Positions 53,048 to 62,437 of a stretch of 64,000 bases of DNA are shown in pieces; positions within the stretch are counted from its first letter, which is position 1; the number at the start of each line of letters is the position of its first letter. The translations under genes and the position numbers were made by a program. Under the pieces are notes generated by a model. It did no database searches, was not told where the DNA came from, and was given only the letters and a program-made list of their open reading frames with translations. The DNA comes from Desulfovibrionaceae bacterium (lineage in GTDB: Bacteria; Desulfobacterota; Desulfovibrionia; Desulfovibrionales; Desulfovibrionaceae): contig JAVHLG010000010.1 of assembly GCA_031082225.1 (NCBI GenBank), positions 1-64,000 on the forward strand, read 5' to 3'.

Positions 53048-54325
53048 ATGACCCCGGAACACCCCCGAAGCGTTGCCGAACCATCCCCCCTGCTCGATTC
53101 CCTGCTCCGGGAAAACGCGGAGTTGAAAATTCGCCTGCGCGAATGCATCGACGACCCCGCCCAGCCCCTGGAAATCGCGCGAAGCGAATTTCTGGCCAAC
53201 ATCAGCCACGAACTGCGTACGCCCTTAAACGGCATCCTGGGCATGCTGCAGATCCTGGCCACCACGGAGATGACCGCCGAACAGCGCGACTGCGTGGAAA
53301 CGGCCCTGGACTCCAGCCGGACCCTGCTGTGGGTCTTAAACGACATCCTGGAATTCACCCGGGTGCGCTGCTCGGGTTTCGAAATCGTGCAAAGGCCCTT
53401 CAGCCCGCGCGATGTCGCCGAATCCGTGGTCCTGGCCTTCCGCCACCGGGCGACGCACAAGGGACTGTCCCTGACGGGCGTGGTCGACGACTCTGTCCCG
53501 GCCCGCCTGGTGGGCGACGGGGCCAGACTGCGCCAGATGCTGTTCCACCTCATGGGCAACGCGGTCAAATTCACGGACAGGGGGTCGGTGACCCTGGAGG
53601 TGCATGCCCTGCCCCATGGCCGCAAAGGGGAACAGATCAGCCTCCTTTTCATGGTCTCGGACACGGGCATCGGCATCCCCGACCACAAGCTGGCCGGGGT
53701 CTTCGTGCCGTTTATCCAGGCCGACGGCTCCCCGTCGCGCCGCCATCAGGGCCTGGGGCTGGGGCTGGCCGTGGTGCGGCGCATCGTGGAATGCCTGGGC
53801 GGTTCGGCGGCCCTGGAAAGCACGCCGGGCCAGGGCACCACGGTGTATCTCGGGTTGCCGTTTTTAATCCCCAACACCTCCCCCCTCCCGGGCCCGCCCG
53901 ATTCCTCGGGGGACGCGCCGCCCGCCGCCGTGCGCTGTCTGCGGGTGCTGGTGGTGGAGGACAACACCATAAACCGCCTGGTGACCCTGCGCATCCTGCG
54001 CCGCCTGGGGCACGATCCCCTGGGCGTGGCCCGGGGGACGGACGCCGTGAAGGCCCTGGAGGGCGCCGTCTTTGACGCCGTCTTCATGGACATCCGCATG
54101 CCCGGCATGGATGGGGTGGACACCACCAGGGCCATCCGCAGCGACCGGTCCGGATTTTTTTCCCCCGACATCCCCATCGTGGCCGTGACCGCCAACGCCA
54201 TGCCCGGGGCACGCCAGGAACTGCTGGCCCAGGGCTTTACCGACTACCTGAGCAAGCCCATGGCCATCTCCGACGTGGCCGAAACCCTGGAGCGCCTCTT
54301 CCCGGGGTCCGCCGCCTGCGTCTGA
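53048..54325 (+). CDS. Hybrid histidine kinase-receiver without a sensor domain
   Basis: A 425-residue cytoplasmic kinase. A short coiled coil (LLRENAELKIRLREC) precedes the HisKA domain with ISHELRTPLNG (His54). The HATPase_c domain has HLMGNAVKFTD, DTGIGIP and GLGLGLAVVRRI. A receiver (about 300-420) contains VVEDNTINRLV, FMDIRMPGMDG with Asp348 and YLSKPMAISD. With no PAS, HAMP or membrane segment, an input must come from a partner. GGAG five bases upstream places the start. Confidence 0.93.
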   Translation: MTPEHPRSVAEPSPLLDSLLRENAELKIRLRECIDDPAQPLEIARSEFLANISHELRTPLNGILGMLQILATTEMTAEQRDCVETALDSSRTLLWVLNDILEFTRVRCSGFEIVQRPFSPRDVAESVVLAFRHRATHKGLSLTGVVDDSVPARLVGDGARLRQMLFHLMGNAVKFTDRGSVTLEVHALPHGRKGEQISLLFMVSDTGIGIPDHKLAGVFVPFIQADGSPSRRHQGLGLGLAVVRRIVECLGGSAALESTPGQGTTVYLGLPFLIPNTSPLPGPPDSSGDAPPAAVRCLRVLVVEDNTINRLVTLRILRRLGHDPLGVARGTDAVKALEGAVFDAVFMDIRMPGMDGVDTTRAIRSDRSGFFSPDIPIVAVTANAMPGARQELLAQGFTDYLSKPMAISDVAETLERLFPGSAACV

Positions 54326-54493
54326 TCCGATAGCGCCATTTCCGCCTCCCCGCTGCCGTCCCGAGTCCGCCCGCACTGCCCGACCCCCAAAGGCACGGAC
54401 GCACCGGGCGCATTGGGCGGCGCCCACGCCGCACCATGCGGCGCGTGCGCCCGCCGGGTCGTTGTCGGCCGCTACGAAGCGCGGCCCGGCCGC

Positions 54494-55369
54494 CTATTTT
54501 CCCGTACCGACCTGCTCCCGGATGGGCGGGGCAAAGGCCGTGTAGGCGGCGGTCAGGCCCACGGCCACGGCCATGGCCGTGACCCCGATCCCCGGCCCCA
54601 CGAAGGCGGGCGCGGCCAGGGCCAGGCGGATCAGGAGCGTCACCAGGGCGAAGCCGGAGTTGCGGAACACGGCGTGGAATCCCGGCTGGTAGGCGTGGGA
54701 GACCAAAACGATGAGGATGTCGCTGAAGATAAGGACCGTGTAGAACACCTCGAAAAACACCTGGGGCTGTCCGGTGGACAGGCTCGATATGCCCACGTTC
54801 AGCCCGAGACCGGCGAAGACGACAAGAAGCACCAGGGACAGGAACTTTTTAGAGGCCACAAAGGCATAGAGGTTCGTGCCCCGGCTGCCTGCGGGCCGGG
54901 TGGCGTGCAGCCGGTAATACCAGCCCAGGCCGAAATAGATGGCCAGGGCCCCCACGCCGTCGGCCAGAAGGGGCAGAACCGGCTCGAACCCGTCGGACAG
55001 GGAGATGGGTTCGCTGAAATGCACCAGTTCCTTGAAGGCGTTGCGGATCAGGATCAGGCACAGGATTTCGAACTGCTTGCCCACGGCCTTGGTCACGGAG
55101 CAGGGCAGGATGAAGATGAGATCGATGACCTCCTGGATGAGCACCAGGGTAAACGCCAGGCTGATGGCGTAATAATGGCTGACGGGGGTGAGGCGGGCCA
55201 GCCCCGGGGGCAGGAGGCCGCGCCGGTTCAGCTCGATCCCGGCCACCCCGACCAGAAAGACCACCACCTGGATAAGCGCCACGGCCCGCCGGGTGGCTGT
55301 GCGCTCCCAGAAGGCGTGCAGGGGATCGAAGAGGTTGGTTGTGCATTCGTAGAATGTGGGCATGGCCAT
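54494..55369 (-). CDS. Multi-pass membrane protein of unknown function
   Basis: I do not recognise this 291-residue protein. About six to eight hydrophobic helices are visible: AVALIQVVVFLVGVAGIELN, YYAISLAFTLVLIQEVIDLI, VLPLLADGVGALAIYFGLGW, FLSLVLLVVFAGLGLNVGIS and AMAVAVGLTAAYTAFAPPIR. Conserved-looking polar groups are SEPISLSDGF and HAYQPGFHAVFRNSGFA. GGAG seven bases before the ATG at 55369 (MAMPTFYE) sets the start. It stands alone, divergent from a tiny lipoprotein gene. Confidence 0.8.
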   Translation of the reverse strand: MAMPTFYECTTNLFDPLHAFWERTATRRAVALIQVVVFLVGVAGIELNRRGLLPPGLARLTPVSHYYAISLAFTLVLIQEVIDLIFILPCSVTKAVGKQFEILCLILIRNAFKELVHFSEPISLSDGFEPVLPLLADGVGALAIYFGLGWYYRLHATRPAGSRGTNLYAFVASKKFLSLVLLVVFAGLGLNVGISSLSTGQPQVFFEVFYTVLIFSDILIVLVSHAYQPGFHAVFRNSGFALVTLLIRLALAAPAFVGPGIGVTAMAVAVGLTAAYTAFAPPIREQVGTGK

Positions 55370-55606
55370 GGCCGCACTCCTTCCTGGCGTCTCCAGCGGC
55401 CATCCCCGGGCGCATGGCCGCGCCGGGGTCGCCGCTGACGCGCCCACCATGAATCGGACGGCCGCAAAAGGCAACGCCGGGGCGGTGACGATACCATGCC
55501 CATGGGGCGTCAGTCGCCTGGACGGCCAATCCGGCATGTATCTTGCTTGATCTGGCGGCGGGGGAAGACCTTGCCGCCTCCCCGACCCCTTGCGGAGAAC
55601 CGAACC

Positions 55607-55783
55607 ATGCACCGCCTCGTCTGGCTCCTTGTCTTCATGTCCCTTGCGTCCTGCGCGCCGCTTTGCAGCGGGGAGCTCGAACGCCTCCAGGGCAGAAAGT
55701 CCCACGACGAACTGACCCAGGTTCCGGAACGGCAGGACTTCCGCACCCCCAGGCAAAAACTGCCCTCGTTCCTTCTGTTTTAG
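55607..55783 (+). CDS. Small lipoprotein
   Basis: A 58-residue predicted lipoprotein starting MHRLVWLLVFMSLASCAPLC. LASC is a perfect lipobox, with the lipidated Cys at residue 16. The short mature part is charged and Gln/Glu-rich (GELERLQGRKSHDELTQVPE). GGAG lies nine bases upstream. Divergent from the membrane protein gene and convergent with the next. Function unknown. Confidence 0.7.
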   Translation: MHRLVWLLVFMSLASCAPLCSGELERLQGRKSHDELTQVPERQDFRTPRQKLPSFLLF

Positions 55784-55891
55784 GGATTCCGGCTGCGGCC
55801 GACAACGCCCAACGGACGCCTCCCCCGGGGTCGCGCGCCGTGTCCATCCGCCTGCGCCGCGTCACAGCACACCCCGGCGTGACGGCGTCAC

Positions 55892-56872
55892 TTAGAAAGA
55901 CACGGGCGCTCCATGGCAGTTCGTCTCCCCCAGGGACGAAAAAAGCCCTGCAGGCGGCAGGATGGCCGCCCGCACCGGAAACCCGCCGGAATTCGCCGCA
56001 ACGCCGCACGCAATCTCCGGTTCCTTTGGGGAACGCCGCACCACCACCCTCCCCGGTTCAAAAGACACGGACATGGCCACGGGTTCGGTCTCGGAATTGC
56101 CGCACAGGCTTTCCCGAAAAGCCGGCAAAATCTCTCGCTCATTCCCCGCCTGGTCCTGGATGGTCAGCCTGGTGCGTACCGTGGCGACATGGGTCAGGCG
56201 GCCCGCCGGGTCGAACTGCAGGGAATTGACGTCGCCGGTGATGCCTGTGGCGTCCGGATCAAAGGCCAGCACCCGGCCTGCCGGGGTGGGGACTTCCGTG
56301 GGCCGTCCCGGCTCCACGGACCGCAGGGCCCCGTCCGGATAAAAGGCCGCGCCGATGCGCGTCGGCATGGTCCCAACGGGGGTGGGCAGGTCCACGATCT
56401 GGCCGGGAAACAGGGTGAGGCTGCGCAGCCTGCCGCACTTGTCAAAGGCCAGGGAGAGGAATTTGGCCGTGATGCAGCCAAGCGGCGTCGACACGCCAAA
56501 GGGCGCAAGCAGCCCGGCCTCGTCCTCCTGGGTCCAGTAGGCCGAGGTCCGGCCGCACAGGGGAAAGACACGCTTGATGGCCCCGCCTGGGTAAAACAGG
56601 ATCTGCTCGGCCAGCACCTTGCCTGCCGGGGTGGGCACGAGGGTGCGTTTTTCCAGGATGATGGAACGCAGCGCGCCGTCGCGATACCATTCCAGTGAGG
56701 CCCCGGTCTTGGTGCGCTCGTCCGTGGCCTCGCTGCGGGGGATGAAGGCCCCGTACGGGGTGGCGATGACGGTTCCCGGCGCGGGGATGACGGCCCGGAT
56801 CGAGCCGCCTCCGTAGCGCTCCACCATGTCCTGGACGCTGAAGGTTCCGAGGCGGGTCGTGATGGTTTGCAT
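55892..56872 (-). CDS. Internally repetitive protein of unknown function
   Basis: A 326-residue protein with imperfect repeats of about 40 residues. Each pairs a [YW]xDGALRS or GGAIKR strand with a [VL]xTPxGxV segment: YRDGALRSIILEKRTLVPTP, FYPGGAIKRVFPLCG, FYPDGALRSVEPGRPTEVPT and GRLRSLTLFPGQIVDLPTPV. There is no signal peptide or transmembrane segment. Beta-rich repeat proteins with this FYPDG-RxFPL pattern occur in anaerobes, but I know no established function. GGAGG five bases before MQTITTRLG sets the start. Confidence 0.8.
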   Translation of the reverse strand: MQTITTRLGTFSVQDMVERYGGGSIRAVIPAPGTVIATPYGAFIPRSEATDERTKTGASLEWYRDGALRSIILEKRTLVPTPAGKVLAEQILFYPGGAIKRVFPLCGRTSAYWTQEDEAGLLAPFGVSTPLGCITAKFLSLAFDKCGRLRSLTLFPGQIVDLPTPVGTMPTRIGAAFYPDGALRSVEPGRPTEVPTPAGRVLAFDPDATGITGDVNSLQFDPAGRLTHVATVRTRLTIQDQAGNEREILPAFRESLCGNSETEPVAMSVSFEPGRVVVRRSPKEPEIACGVAANSGGFPVRAAILPPAGLFSSLGETNCHGAPVSF

Positions 56873-57240
56873 GCTTTCCTCCACAAACATTGAGCAAATC
56901 CCATGCCTCGATTTTTTTCAATGAAACCAGGAGGGCCTAGGACATCAGACAATATTGTCGGTTCCTGGCCACAAAAATGTAGCCACGGGGTGATGCCAGG
57001 CCTGTCCATCCGGAACATCCTGTATCCGGAAACGCGGCCTCCCAAGTATTCCCTTTTCAACTACGTGCATATGCAACGGAAGGAACAAAGGTGCAGGTAT
57101 AAATTGCATATTATTTGCAAAACAATTCAACTCTGATATGAATACACTCCTCATTCGTTGTTTCTGCATTGACATTCCCCTGCGACTTTGGAACAAGCAG
57201 TGAATCGAAATCCCGTCTGCACACCACGGAGGCCTTCGTC
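56873..57240. other. AT-rich divergent region before the chemoreceptor
   Basis: 368 bases between two divergent genes, noticeably AT-richer than its surroundings. Contains the palindrome TGCATATGCA (57066-57075) and TTGCA-N7-TGCAA (57104-57120), plus a lone -35-like TTGACA (57169-57174) without a good -10. No sigma-28 or sigma-54 consensus was found for the chemoreceptor. No gene is supportable. Confidence 0.45.
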
Positions 57241-59076
57241 ATGAAACTTTCGACCAAGCTCATTGCATCCTTTGGCCTGCTCATCGTCCTGCTCCTGGTC
57301 AGCGGCGGGATATCATTCATCATGACCAGCGACATCTATGAAGACACGGAGGATCTGGCCAAAAACTGGCTGCCGAGCATCGAGACCCTCGGCCTGATCC
57401 AGAACAAATTCCAGGCCCTGCGCCGCAACGAACTCGTCCACATCACCACCACGGAACAGGCCGAGATGCGGGAATACGAGGCCGCCATGGAAAAGGAGAT
57501 CGCCGACCTCAAGGCCGCCCAGGCAACCTACGAGAAATTGATCTCCTCCCCCGAGGAGCGCACGGAATATGGAATATTCAAATCGGCGCTCGACGGATAC
57601 CTGGCCGCCCATCCCACCCTGATCCAGCATTCCCGCAAAAACGAAAACGACGCCGCCAAGGCCCTGATCCTCGGAGACTCCAGAAAATATTTCCGGGACG
57701 CTTACGCCTCTCTGGACAAGCTCATCGAGATGAACAACAAGGGTGCGGACGTCTCCGTGCACAAGGCTGAAGCGGAATACCATTCCAGCGTGAACTACAC
57801 CATCGCCATCCTGTCCTTCGCCCTCCTGGTGGGCATCGCCGCCGCCACCCTGGTCATCCGAGGGGTCACGCGCCAACTCGGCGAGGATCCCGGATACCTT
57901 TATGATATCGCCGGGAAGATCGCCGCAGGCGACCTCACCGTGGCCTTCCGGCCCCAGAAGACCGAGGGCGGGGTCTATGCCGTCTTAAAAAAGATGGTCG
58001 ACACCCTCAAGGCCAAGATTGCCGAGGCCGACGGCAAGGCTGCCGAGGCCGCCCAGAAGGAAAAGGAGGCCCTGGCGGCCATGCAGGAGGCCGAGCAGGC
58101 CAAGGCCCTGGCCGAGACCGCCAAGCGCGACGGCATGCTCCAGGCCGCCGCCCGCCTGGAGGGCGTGGTGGCCACCGTGTCCTCGGCCTCGGAAGAGCTT
58201 TCGGCCCAGATCGAGCAGTCCAGCCGGGGTTCCGAAAGCCAGGCCCAGCGGGTGGGCGAGACGGCCACGGCCATGGAGGAGATGAACGCCACGGTGCTCG
58301 AGGTGGCCAAAAACGCCTCCCAGGCCGCCGAGACCTCCGACACGGCCAAGAAAAAGGCCCAGGAAGGCTCCGGCGTGGTGGAGCAGGTCATCCGCGAGAT
58401 CGCCAACGTGCAAGAACAGGCCGTGACACTCAAAACCGACATGGACACCCTGGGCAAGCAGGCCGAGGGCATCGGCCGGATCATGAACGTCATCTCGGAC
58501 ATCGCCGACCAGACGAATCTTTTGGCCCTAAACGCCGCCATCGAGGCCGCCCGGGCCGGGGATGCGGGCCGCGGCTTCGCCGTGGTGGCCGACGAGGTCA
58601 GAAAACTGGCGGAGAAGACCATGACCGCCACCAAAGAGGTGGGCGAGGCCATAAGCGGCATCCAGCAGGGCACCAGGCGCAACATCGAAAACGTGGAGCG
58701 CTCCTCCCACTCCGTAGAGGAAGCCACGAAACTGGCCAAAAAATCCGGAGAATCCCTGACCGAGATCGTGAGCCTGGTGGATGCGGCCTCGGATCAGGTG
58801 CGCTCCATCGCCACGGCCTCGGAGCAGCAGTCCTCGGCCAGCGAGGAAATCAACCGCTCCATCGAGGAGATCAGCACCATCTCCTCGGAGACCAGCCAGG
58901 CCATGGGCCAGGCCGCCCAGGCCGTGTCCGAACTGGCCCGCCAGTCCCAGGAACTGCAAAGCCTTATCGAAGACATGCAGTCTGAAAACGGAGGGAGGGG
59001 GTCAAGCTCCCGGGCCATCGCAGGCAGCCCCCGCAAGCCCGGCGGCGCTGCCCGGCCCATGCGGGCCCTGGCCTGA
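57241..59076 (+). CDS. Methyl-accepting chemotaxis protein
   Basis: A 611-residue transmembrane chemoreceptor. TM1 is at about residues 8-30 ([20 protein letters not shown]), a four-helix-bundle-type periplasmic domain runs to about 190, TM2 is around 192-212 ([20 protein letters not shown]), then HAMP and a coiled coil. The cytoplasmic signalling hairpin tip is [20 protein letters not shown], fully conserved. No CheR-binding pentapeptide ends the protein (RALA). GGAGG eight bases upstream sets the start. The ligand is unknown. A strong terminator follows. Confidence 0.95.
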   Translation: MKLSTKLIASFGLLIVLLLVSGGISFIMTSDIYEDTEDLAKNWLPSIETLGLIQNKFQALRRNELVHITTTEQAEMREYEAAMEKEIADLKAAQATYEKLISSPEERTEYGIFKSALDGYLAAHPTLIQHSRKNENDAAKALILGDSRKYFRDAYASLDKLIEMNNKGADVSVHKAEAEYHSSVNYTIAILSFALLVGIAAATLVIRGVTRQLGEDPGYLYDIAGKIAAGDLTVAFRPQKTEGGVYAVLKKMVDTLKAKIAEADGKAAEAAQKEKEALAAMQEAEQAKALAETAKRDGMLQAAARLEGVVATVSSASEELSAQIEQSSRGSESQAQRVGETATAMEEMNATVLEVAKNASQAAETSDTAKKKAQEGSGVVEQVIREIANVQEQAVTLKTDMDTLGKQAEGIGRIMNVISDIADQTNLLALNAAIEAARAGDAGRGFAVVADEVRKLAEKTMTATKEVGEAISGIQQGTRRNIENVERSSHSVEEATKLAKKSGESLTEIVSLVDAASDQVRSIATASEQQSSASEEINRSIEEISTISSETSQAMGQAAQAVSELARQSQELQSLIEDMQSENGGRGSSSRAIAGSPRKPGGAARPMRALA

Positions 59077-59198
59077 GCCTGAAACAGCCGTCCCCGGTCG
59101 CGTATGCGCCCGAAGGACAGGTCCGGCCTGGGTCGTCTGGCGTCGCGTAGCCAACCTCCCCTGCCGCGCCCGCGACCGGCAGGCACACAGATGACCGC

Positions 59199-59234
59199 AG
59201 GGCCGCTTCCGCAGCACAGGGAAGCGGCCCTTTT
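59199..59234 (+). terminator. Terminator after the chemoreceptor gene
   Basis: AGGGCCGCTTCC (59199-59210) pairs perfectly with GGAAGCGGCCCT (59220-59231) around nine bases, followed by TTT. It lies about 120 bp past the chemoreceptor stop. Confidence 0.8.
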
Positions 59235-59278
59235 ATGCGCCCTCCTGCCGCGTCCGGAAAAAGACCTCGGTGCCCGGC

Positions 59279-59443
59279 CTAGGCCAGTTCGTCGATATCG
59301 AGCGCCCGGCCGCAGCCCGGGCACGCCCCCCGACGCCTGCGGAAAAGCCGCCGCCCAAGGGAAAACACCGTGGTCCAGGACCGGCCGGAAAACCGGTATT
59401 CCACCAACACAGGCGCGCCGCAGGAACAATACCGCCGTTGCAT
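59279..59443 (-). CDS. Small zinc-ribbon protein
   Basis: A 54-residue basic protein, MQRRYCSCGAPVLVEYRFSG at the start and RRRRGACPGCGRALDIDELA at the end. The CxC and CxxC pairs would hold one zinc ion. GGAGG six bases before the ATG and an upstream -10-like TATACA (59457-59462 on the other strand) support expression. It follows the repressor gene in the same direction. Function unknown. Confidence 0.75.
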   Translation of the reverse strand: MQRRYCSCGAPVLVEYRFSGRSWTTVFSLGRRLFRRRRGACPGCGRALDIDELA

Positions 59444-59530
59444 GTTCGTCCTCCGCTGTATAAACAGTTGTTCATAATAATAAACACGTGGGACAAAAAA
59501 AATTTCCCCTTCCATCCCCGGCCTCCCGGC

Positions 59531-60205
59531 TTACAATTCCCGCCCCACCCAGACCACCCGGCCGATGACCCGCAAGCCCTCGATCTCCTGGCCGCGCAGT
59601 TCGATGGGCGCATAGTCCCGGTTGTCGCTTAAAAGCACCACCATGCCCGGACGTTTCTCCACCCGCTTGACCAGGACCGTGTCCTCCACGCCGAAGGCGT
59701 ACACCGCGTGGGCGAAGATGCGCGACTGGGACTGGTCGATGAGCACCATGTCCCCATGGCGTATCTCCGGCTCCATGCTCACCCCCACCACGTCCATGAG
59801 CACCATGCGCTCGGGCTGGCCCTTGCGCCGCAGCCACTGGGACCGGAAGGCGAAATATCCCGACACGTCCGACTCGGTCTCAAGCGACCCGCCCCCGGCG
59901 CTGACCCGGGCCCGGACCTTGGGCACCAATAAAAAACCCTCGGGCGCGGCCTGCTCCCCGCCATCGTAGTCCCCGGACTGGCCGCCCGGGCCGCCCGGTC
60001 CCCCGACGCCGGTCAGCAGCCACTGCGGATCCACGCCGAAAAGCCCGGAAAGGGTCAGGGCCCAGGATTTCGGCACCGAGTCCTTGTTCTTGGCCTGGGT
60101 CACGGCGGAACGGTGCACCCCCAGGAGCCCGGCCAGTTCGGACTGGCTCTTCACCCCGCAGGTCCGTCCGGCCCGCTGAAAAAAGGCGTCGAATTCGCCG
60201 TGCAC
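59531..60205 (-). CDS. CI/LexA-like repressor with S24 peptidase domain
   Basis: A 224-residue phage-type repressor. An N-terminal helix-turn-helix is seen in GVKSQSELAGLLGVHRSAVT. The C-terminal S24 domain has VVGVSMEPEIRHGDMVLIDQ with the catalytic Ser and VLVKRVEKRPG with the Lys; VRARVSAGGGS holds the AG bond typical of the self-cleavage site. It may respond to RecA or another trigger. The start is the GTG at 60205, preceded by GGGGGAA. No prophage is visible nearby, so it may control host genes or be a domesticated repressor. Confidence 0.88.
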   Translation of the reverse strand: MHGEFDAFFQRAGRTCGVKSQSELAGLLGVHRSAVTQAKNKDSVPKSWALTLSGLFGVDPQWLLTGVGGPGGPGGQSGDYDGGEQAAPEGFLLVPKVRARVSAGGGSLETESDVSGYFAFRSQWLRRKGQPERMVLMDVVGVSMEPEIRHGDMVLIDQSQSRIFAHAVYAFGVEDTVLVKRVEKRPGMVVLLSDNRDYAPIELRGQEIEGLRVIGRVVWVGREL

Positions 60206-60230
60206 GCTTCCCCCTTCGGCCCGTTTGCCT

Positions 60231-60266
60231 GTTGCGACAAATAAACAAAAGCGCAACGCAGGTCAA
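60231..60266 (-). promoter_or_regulatory. Self-operator and promoter of the CI-like repressor
   Basis: Read leftwards: TTGACC (60261-60266), 17 nt, TATTTG (60238-60243). The inverted repeat GTTGCG (60231-60236) with CGCAAC (60252-60257), 15 nt apart, spans the -10 and the spacer. It is AT-rich inside. Binding by the repressor would block its own promoter. Confidence 0.65.
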
Positions 60267-60290
60267 CAATAAAAATCCGGCCCGGGGGTC

Positions 60291-62231
60291 TTACGGCCTG
60301 GCTGGTTCGGGCAAGGCCTGGGGCGGGGCCGTGGGCAGGGTGACGATCAGGTGGGTTCCGTCGTCGGGACTGGAGGTGAAGCGGATCGATCCGCCGTGGG
60401 TCTCGGTGATGAGCCGGGCCACATACGTGCCCAGCCCCGTGCCGCCCTGCTTGCCCACGGTGTTGTAGCGTTCGAAGAACCTGGCCCGGGCCGCCTCGGG
60501 AATGATGCCCTGGTTGTGCACGTCCACGGTATGGGCCGTCTCCCCCAGGTGGATGGACACGGTGACCACGCTGTCCTCGGGGGCCGCCTCCACGGCGTTT
60601 TTGACCAGGTTGGCGAACAGGTTCTCCAGGTGGTCCTTTTCGCCGCGAAAGATGATGGGGCTGGTCAGGGAGATGTCCTGCCCGTCCATGGCGAAGCTTA
60701 CGCACACGGACTTGTTCACGGCCAGGGGCCGCAGGTCGTCGTGGATGCGCCGAAACACCCCGGCCATGTCCACATCCTGGGGCGCAAGCTGGTAGGAGCG
60801 CTGCTCCATCTTGAAATAATCCAGGGATTTCTTGATGAAATCCATCATCTGGCGGCCGCTGTTCTGAATGTAGGCCAGGTATTCGCGCTGCTTGTCCGTG
60901 AGGTTCTGGTTTTTCAGGAGGAGCTGGGCGAAGCCCACGATGCCGATCAGGGGCGTTTTCATGTCGTGGCGGGTGATGCGCTCCACATCCTCGCGCAGCC
61001 GCTCCAGGCGGCGGCGTTCGGTGATGTCCTGGGCGAAGATGGCCACCTTGTCCACGCCCCCGGCGTCGTCGAAGACCGGCGAGACCATGACGTCGTGCAC
61101 CGCCCCTTTGCGCTCGTCCTCGAAACGCACGGGACGCCGTTCGCAGCAGGCCTCCCACACCCGGGACATGCCCCGCTCGAAGAGATCCCACTCCTGGAAT
61201 TCGTGGAAATGCCGCCCGGTCAGGGACTCCGGCGTGCCGCCGAGCTGTCTGGCCCCGATGTCGTTGATGGCCAGGATGGTCCCGTCCACATCCACCAGAA
61301 AGGCCGATTCCGTGGTGGCGTTGAGAAGCGTCCGGGACACCCGCTCGCTGCGCCGCAATTCCTCTTCCATGCGCCGCCGTTCGGTGATGTCGTCCATGAG
61401 CCCGATAAGCGACACGACCTGCCCGTCCTCGCCGCGCACGGCCGAGACATGCAGCCTGCCGGTGAACCGGCCCCCGTCCCGGCGACGGAAAAGGGCCTCG
61501 TAGGTGATGCTGCCCCGGGTCTTCTCCAGGGCATCGAGAAGCCGCACCCGGCTTTGCGGGTCGTCGTAGATCTGCCGCCCGATGTCCGTGACCTCTTCCA
61601 TGGCCTGCTCGACGCTGGCGAAACCCAGCATGGCGGCCATGACCTGGTTGATCTCCTCGAACCGGCCGGAGGCCGTGGTCCGGAAAATCCCCAGAGGGGC
61701 GTTTTCGAAGATGGCCCGGTATTTTTCCTCGGCCCGGCGGTACCCCTCCATGGCCTCCTTGATGTCGGTCACGTCACGGCCCACGGCCTGGTATTCGACC
61801 ACGGCCCCGGCCTCGTCCATGATGGCCCGGTACAGCCATTCCTGCCAGCGCACCCGGCCGTCGGGCAGATTGGCCCGATGCACCAGGGCGGTCATGCTCC
61901 GGTTGGGACCCAGGCCGGAGATGGCCCGGCGCACCTCGCCGACCTCCGGATCCGTGGCCTGGACCGGAAAGGGCCTGCCCAAAAGCGATCCGGGGTTTTG
62001 GCCGTGGTAGCGGCAAAAGGCGGGATTGACGTAGGTGAGGTTGCCCTGGGGGTCGTAACGGCAGATGAGCTCGTCCTGATCCTCCACGATGTCCCGATAG
62101 CGGGCGTCCGCCTGTGCCGGGGCCGCTTCCTCCCGACGCCGGGCGGCCCCGAGGATGTCCGATTCCATGAACCGTCCGCGCAGGGACCGCAACTCCTGGA
62201 CGAGCAGGGCCTTGTCCTTTTTTCTGGGCAC
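60291..62231 (-). CDS. Three-PAS sensor histidine kinase
   Basis: A 646-residue soluble kinase. After a short N-terminal coil come three PAS domains (about 45-150, 165-280 and 295-405), with PAC ends such as GRDVTDIKEAMEGYRRAEEK, LMDDITERRRMEEELRRSER and FAQDITERRRLERL. The HisKA box is the variant TRHDMKTPLIGIVG (His422). The HATPase_c domain has NLVKNAVEAAPE, VDVHNQGIIPE and GTGLGTYVARLI; the G1 box is degenerate (HNQG instead of DxGxG). The start is a GTG at 62231 after GAGGAA. No receiver domain. Confidence 0.92.
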   Translation of the reverse strand: MPRKKDKALLVQELRSLRGRFMESDILGAARRREEAAPAQADARYRDIVEDQDELICRYDPQGNLTYVNPAFCRYHGQNPGSLLGRPFPVQATDPEVGEVRRAISGLGPNRSMTALVHRANLPDGRVRWQEWLYRAIMDEAGAVVEYQAVGRDVTDIKEAMEGYRRAEEKYRAIFENAPLGIFRTTASGRFEEINQVMAAMLGFASVEQAMEEVTDIGRQIYDDPQSRVRLLDALEKTRGSITYEALFRRRDGGRFTGRLHVSAVRGEDGQVVSLIGLMDDITERRRMEEELRRSERVSRTLLNATTESAFLVDVDGTILAINDIGARQLGGTPESLTGRHFHEFQEWDLFERGMSRVWEACCERRPVRFEDERKGAVHDVMVSPVFDDAGGVDKVAIFAQDITERRRLERLREDVERITRHDMKTPLIGIVGFAQLLLKNQNLTDKQREYLAYIQNSGRQMMDFIKKSLDYFKMEQRSYQLAPQDVDMAGVFRRIHDDLRPLAVNKSVCVSFAMDGQDISLTSPIIFRGEKDHLENLFANLVKNAVEAAPEDSVVTVSIHLGETAHTVDVHNQGIIPEAARARFFERYNTVGKQGGTGLGTYVARLITETHGGSIRFTSSPDDGTHLIVTLPTAPPQALPEPARP

Positions 62232-62352
62232 GCGTTCCTCGTTTGGCTTCGTGGCGTCATGGCGCGGACCGCCCGAAAGTTGGGGCTACCTTTTTTCCCG
62301 CCAGGGGTAAAGGCCCGCTTTGGCTGGCAGTCATGAAAATCGGCCTGGGCTC

Positions 62353-62380
62353 TAAAGTGCCGGGCACATCCGTCCGATAA
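62353..62380 (+). promoter_or_regulatory. Sigma-28 (FliA)-type promoter before the FlgM-like gene
   Basis: TAAAGTGC (62353-62360), 12 nt, TCCGATAA (62373-62380). The FliA consensus is TAAAGTTT-N11-GCCGATAA: the -35 agrees in six of eight positions, the -10 in seven of eight, and the spacer is one base longer. The start would be near 62387, giving a leader of about 50 nt before the gene at 62438. Placement right before an anti-sigma-28-like gene strengthens the call. Confidence 0.7.
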
Positions 62381-62437
62381 GGACTAAAACCTCCAAACCG
62401 GACTGCTTGGGGGACAACACGCAATCAGGATAAGATT

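Noticed and set aside
57066-57120. TGCATATGCA palindrome and TTGCA-N7-TGCAA repeat before the chemoreceptor
   Set aside because: Short and in AT-rich DNA, so likely chance; no known regulator motif. Mentioned in the intergenic entry only.
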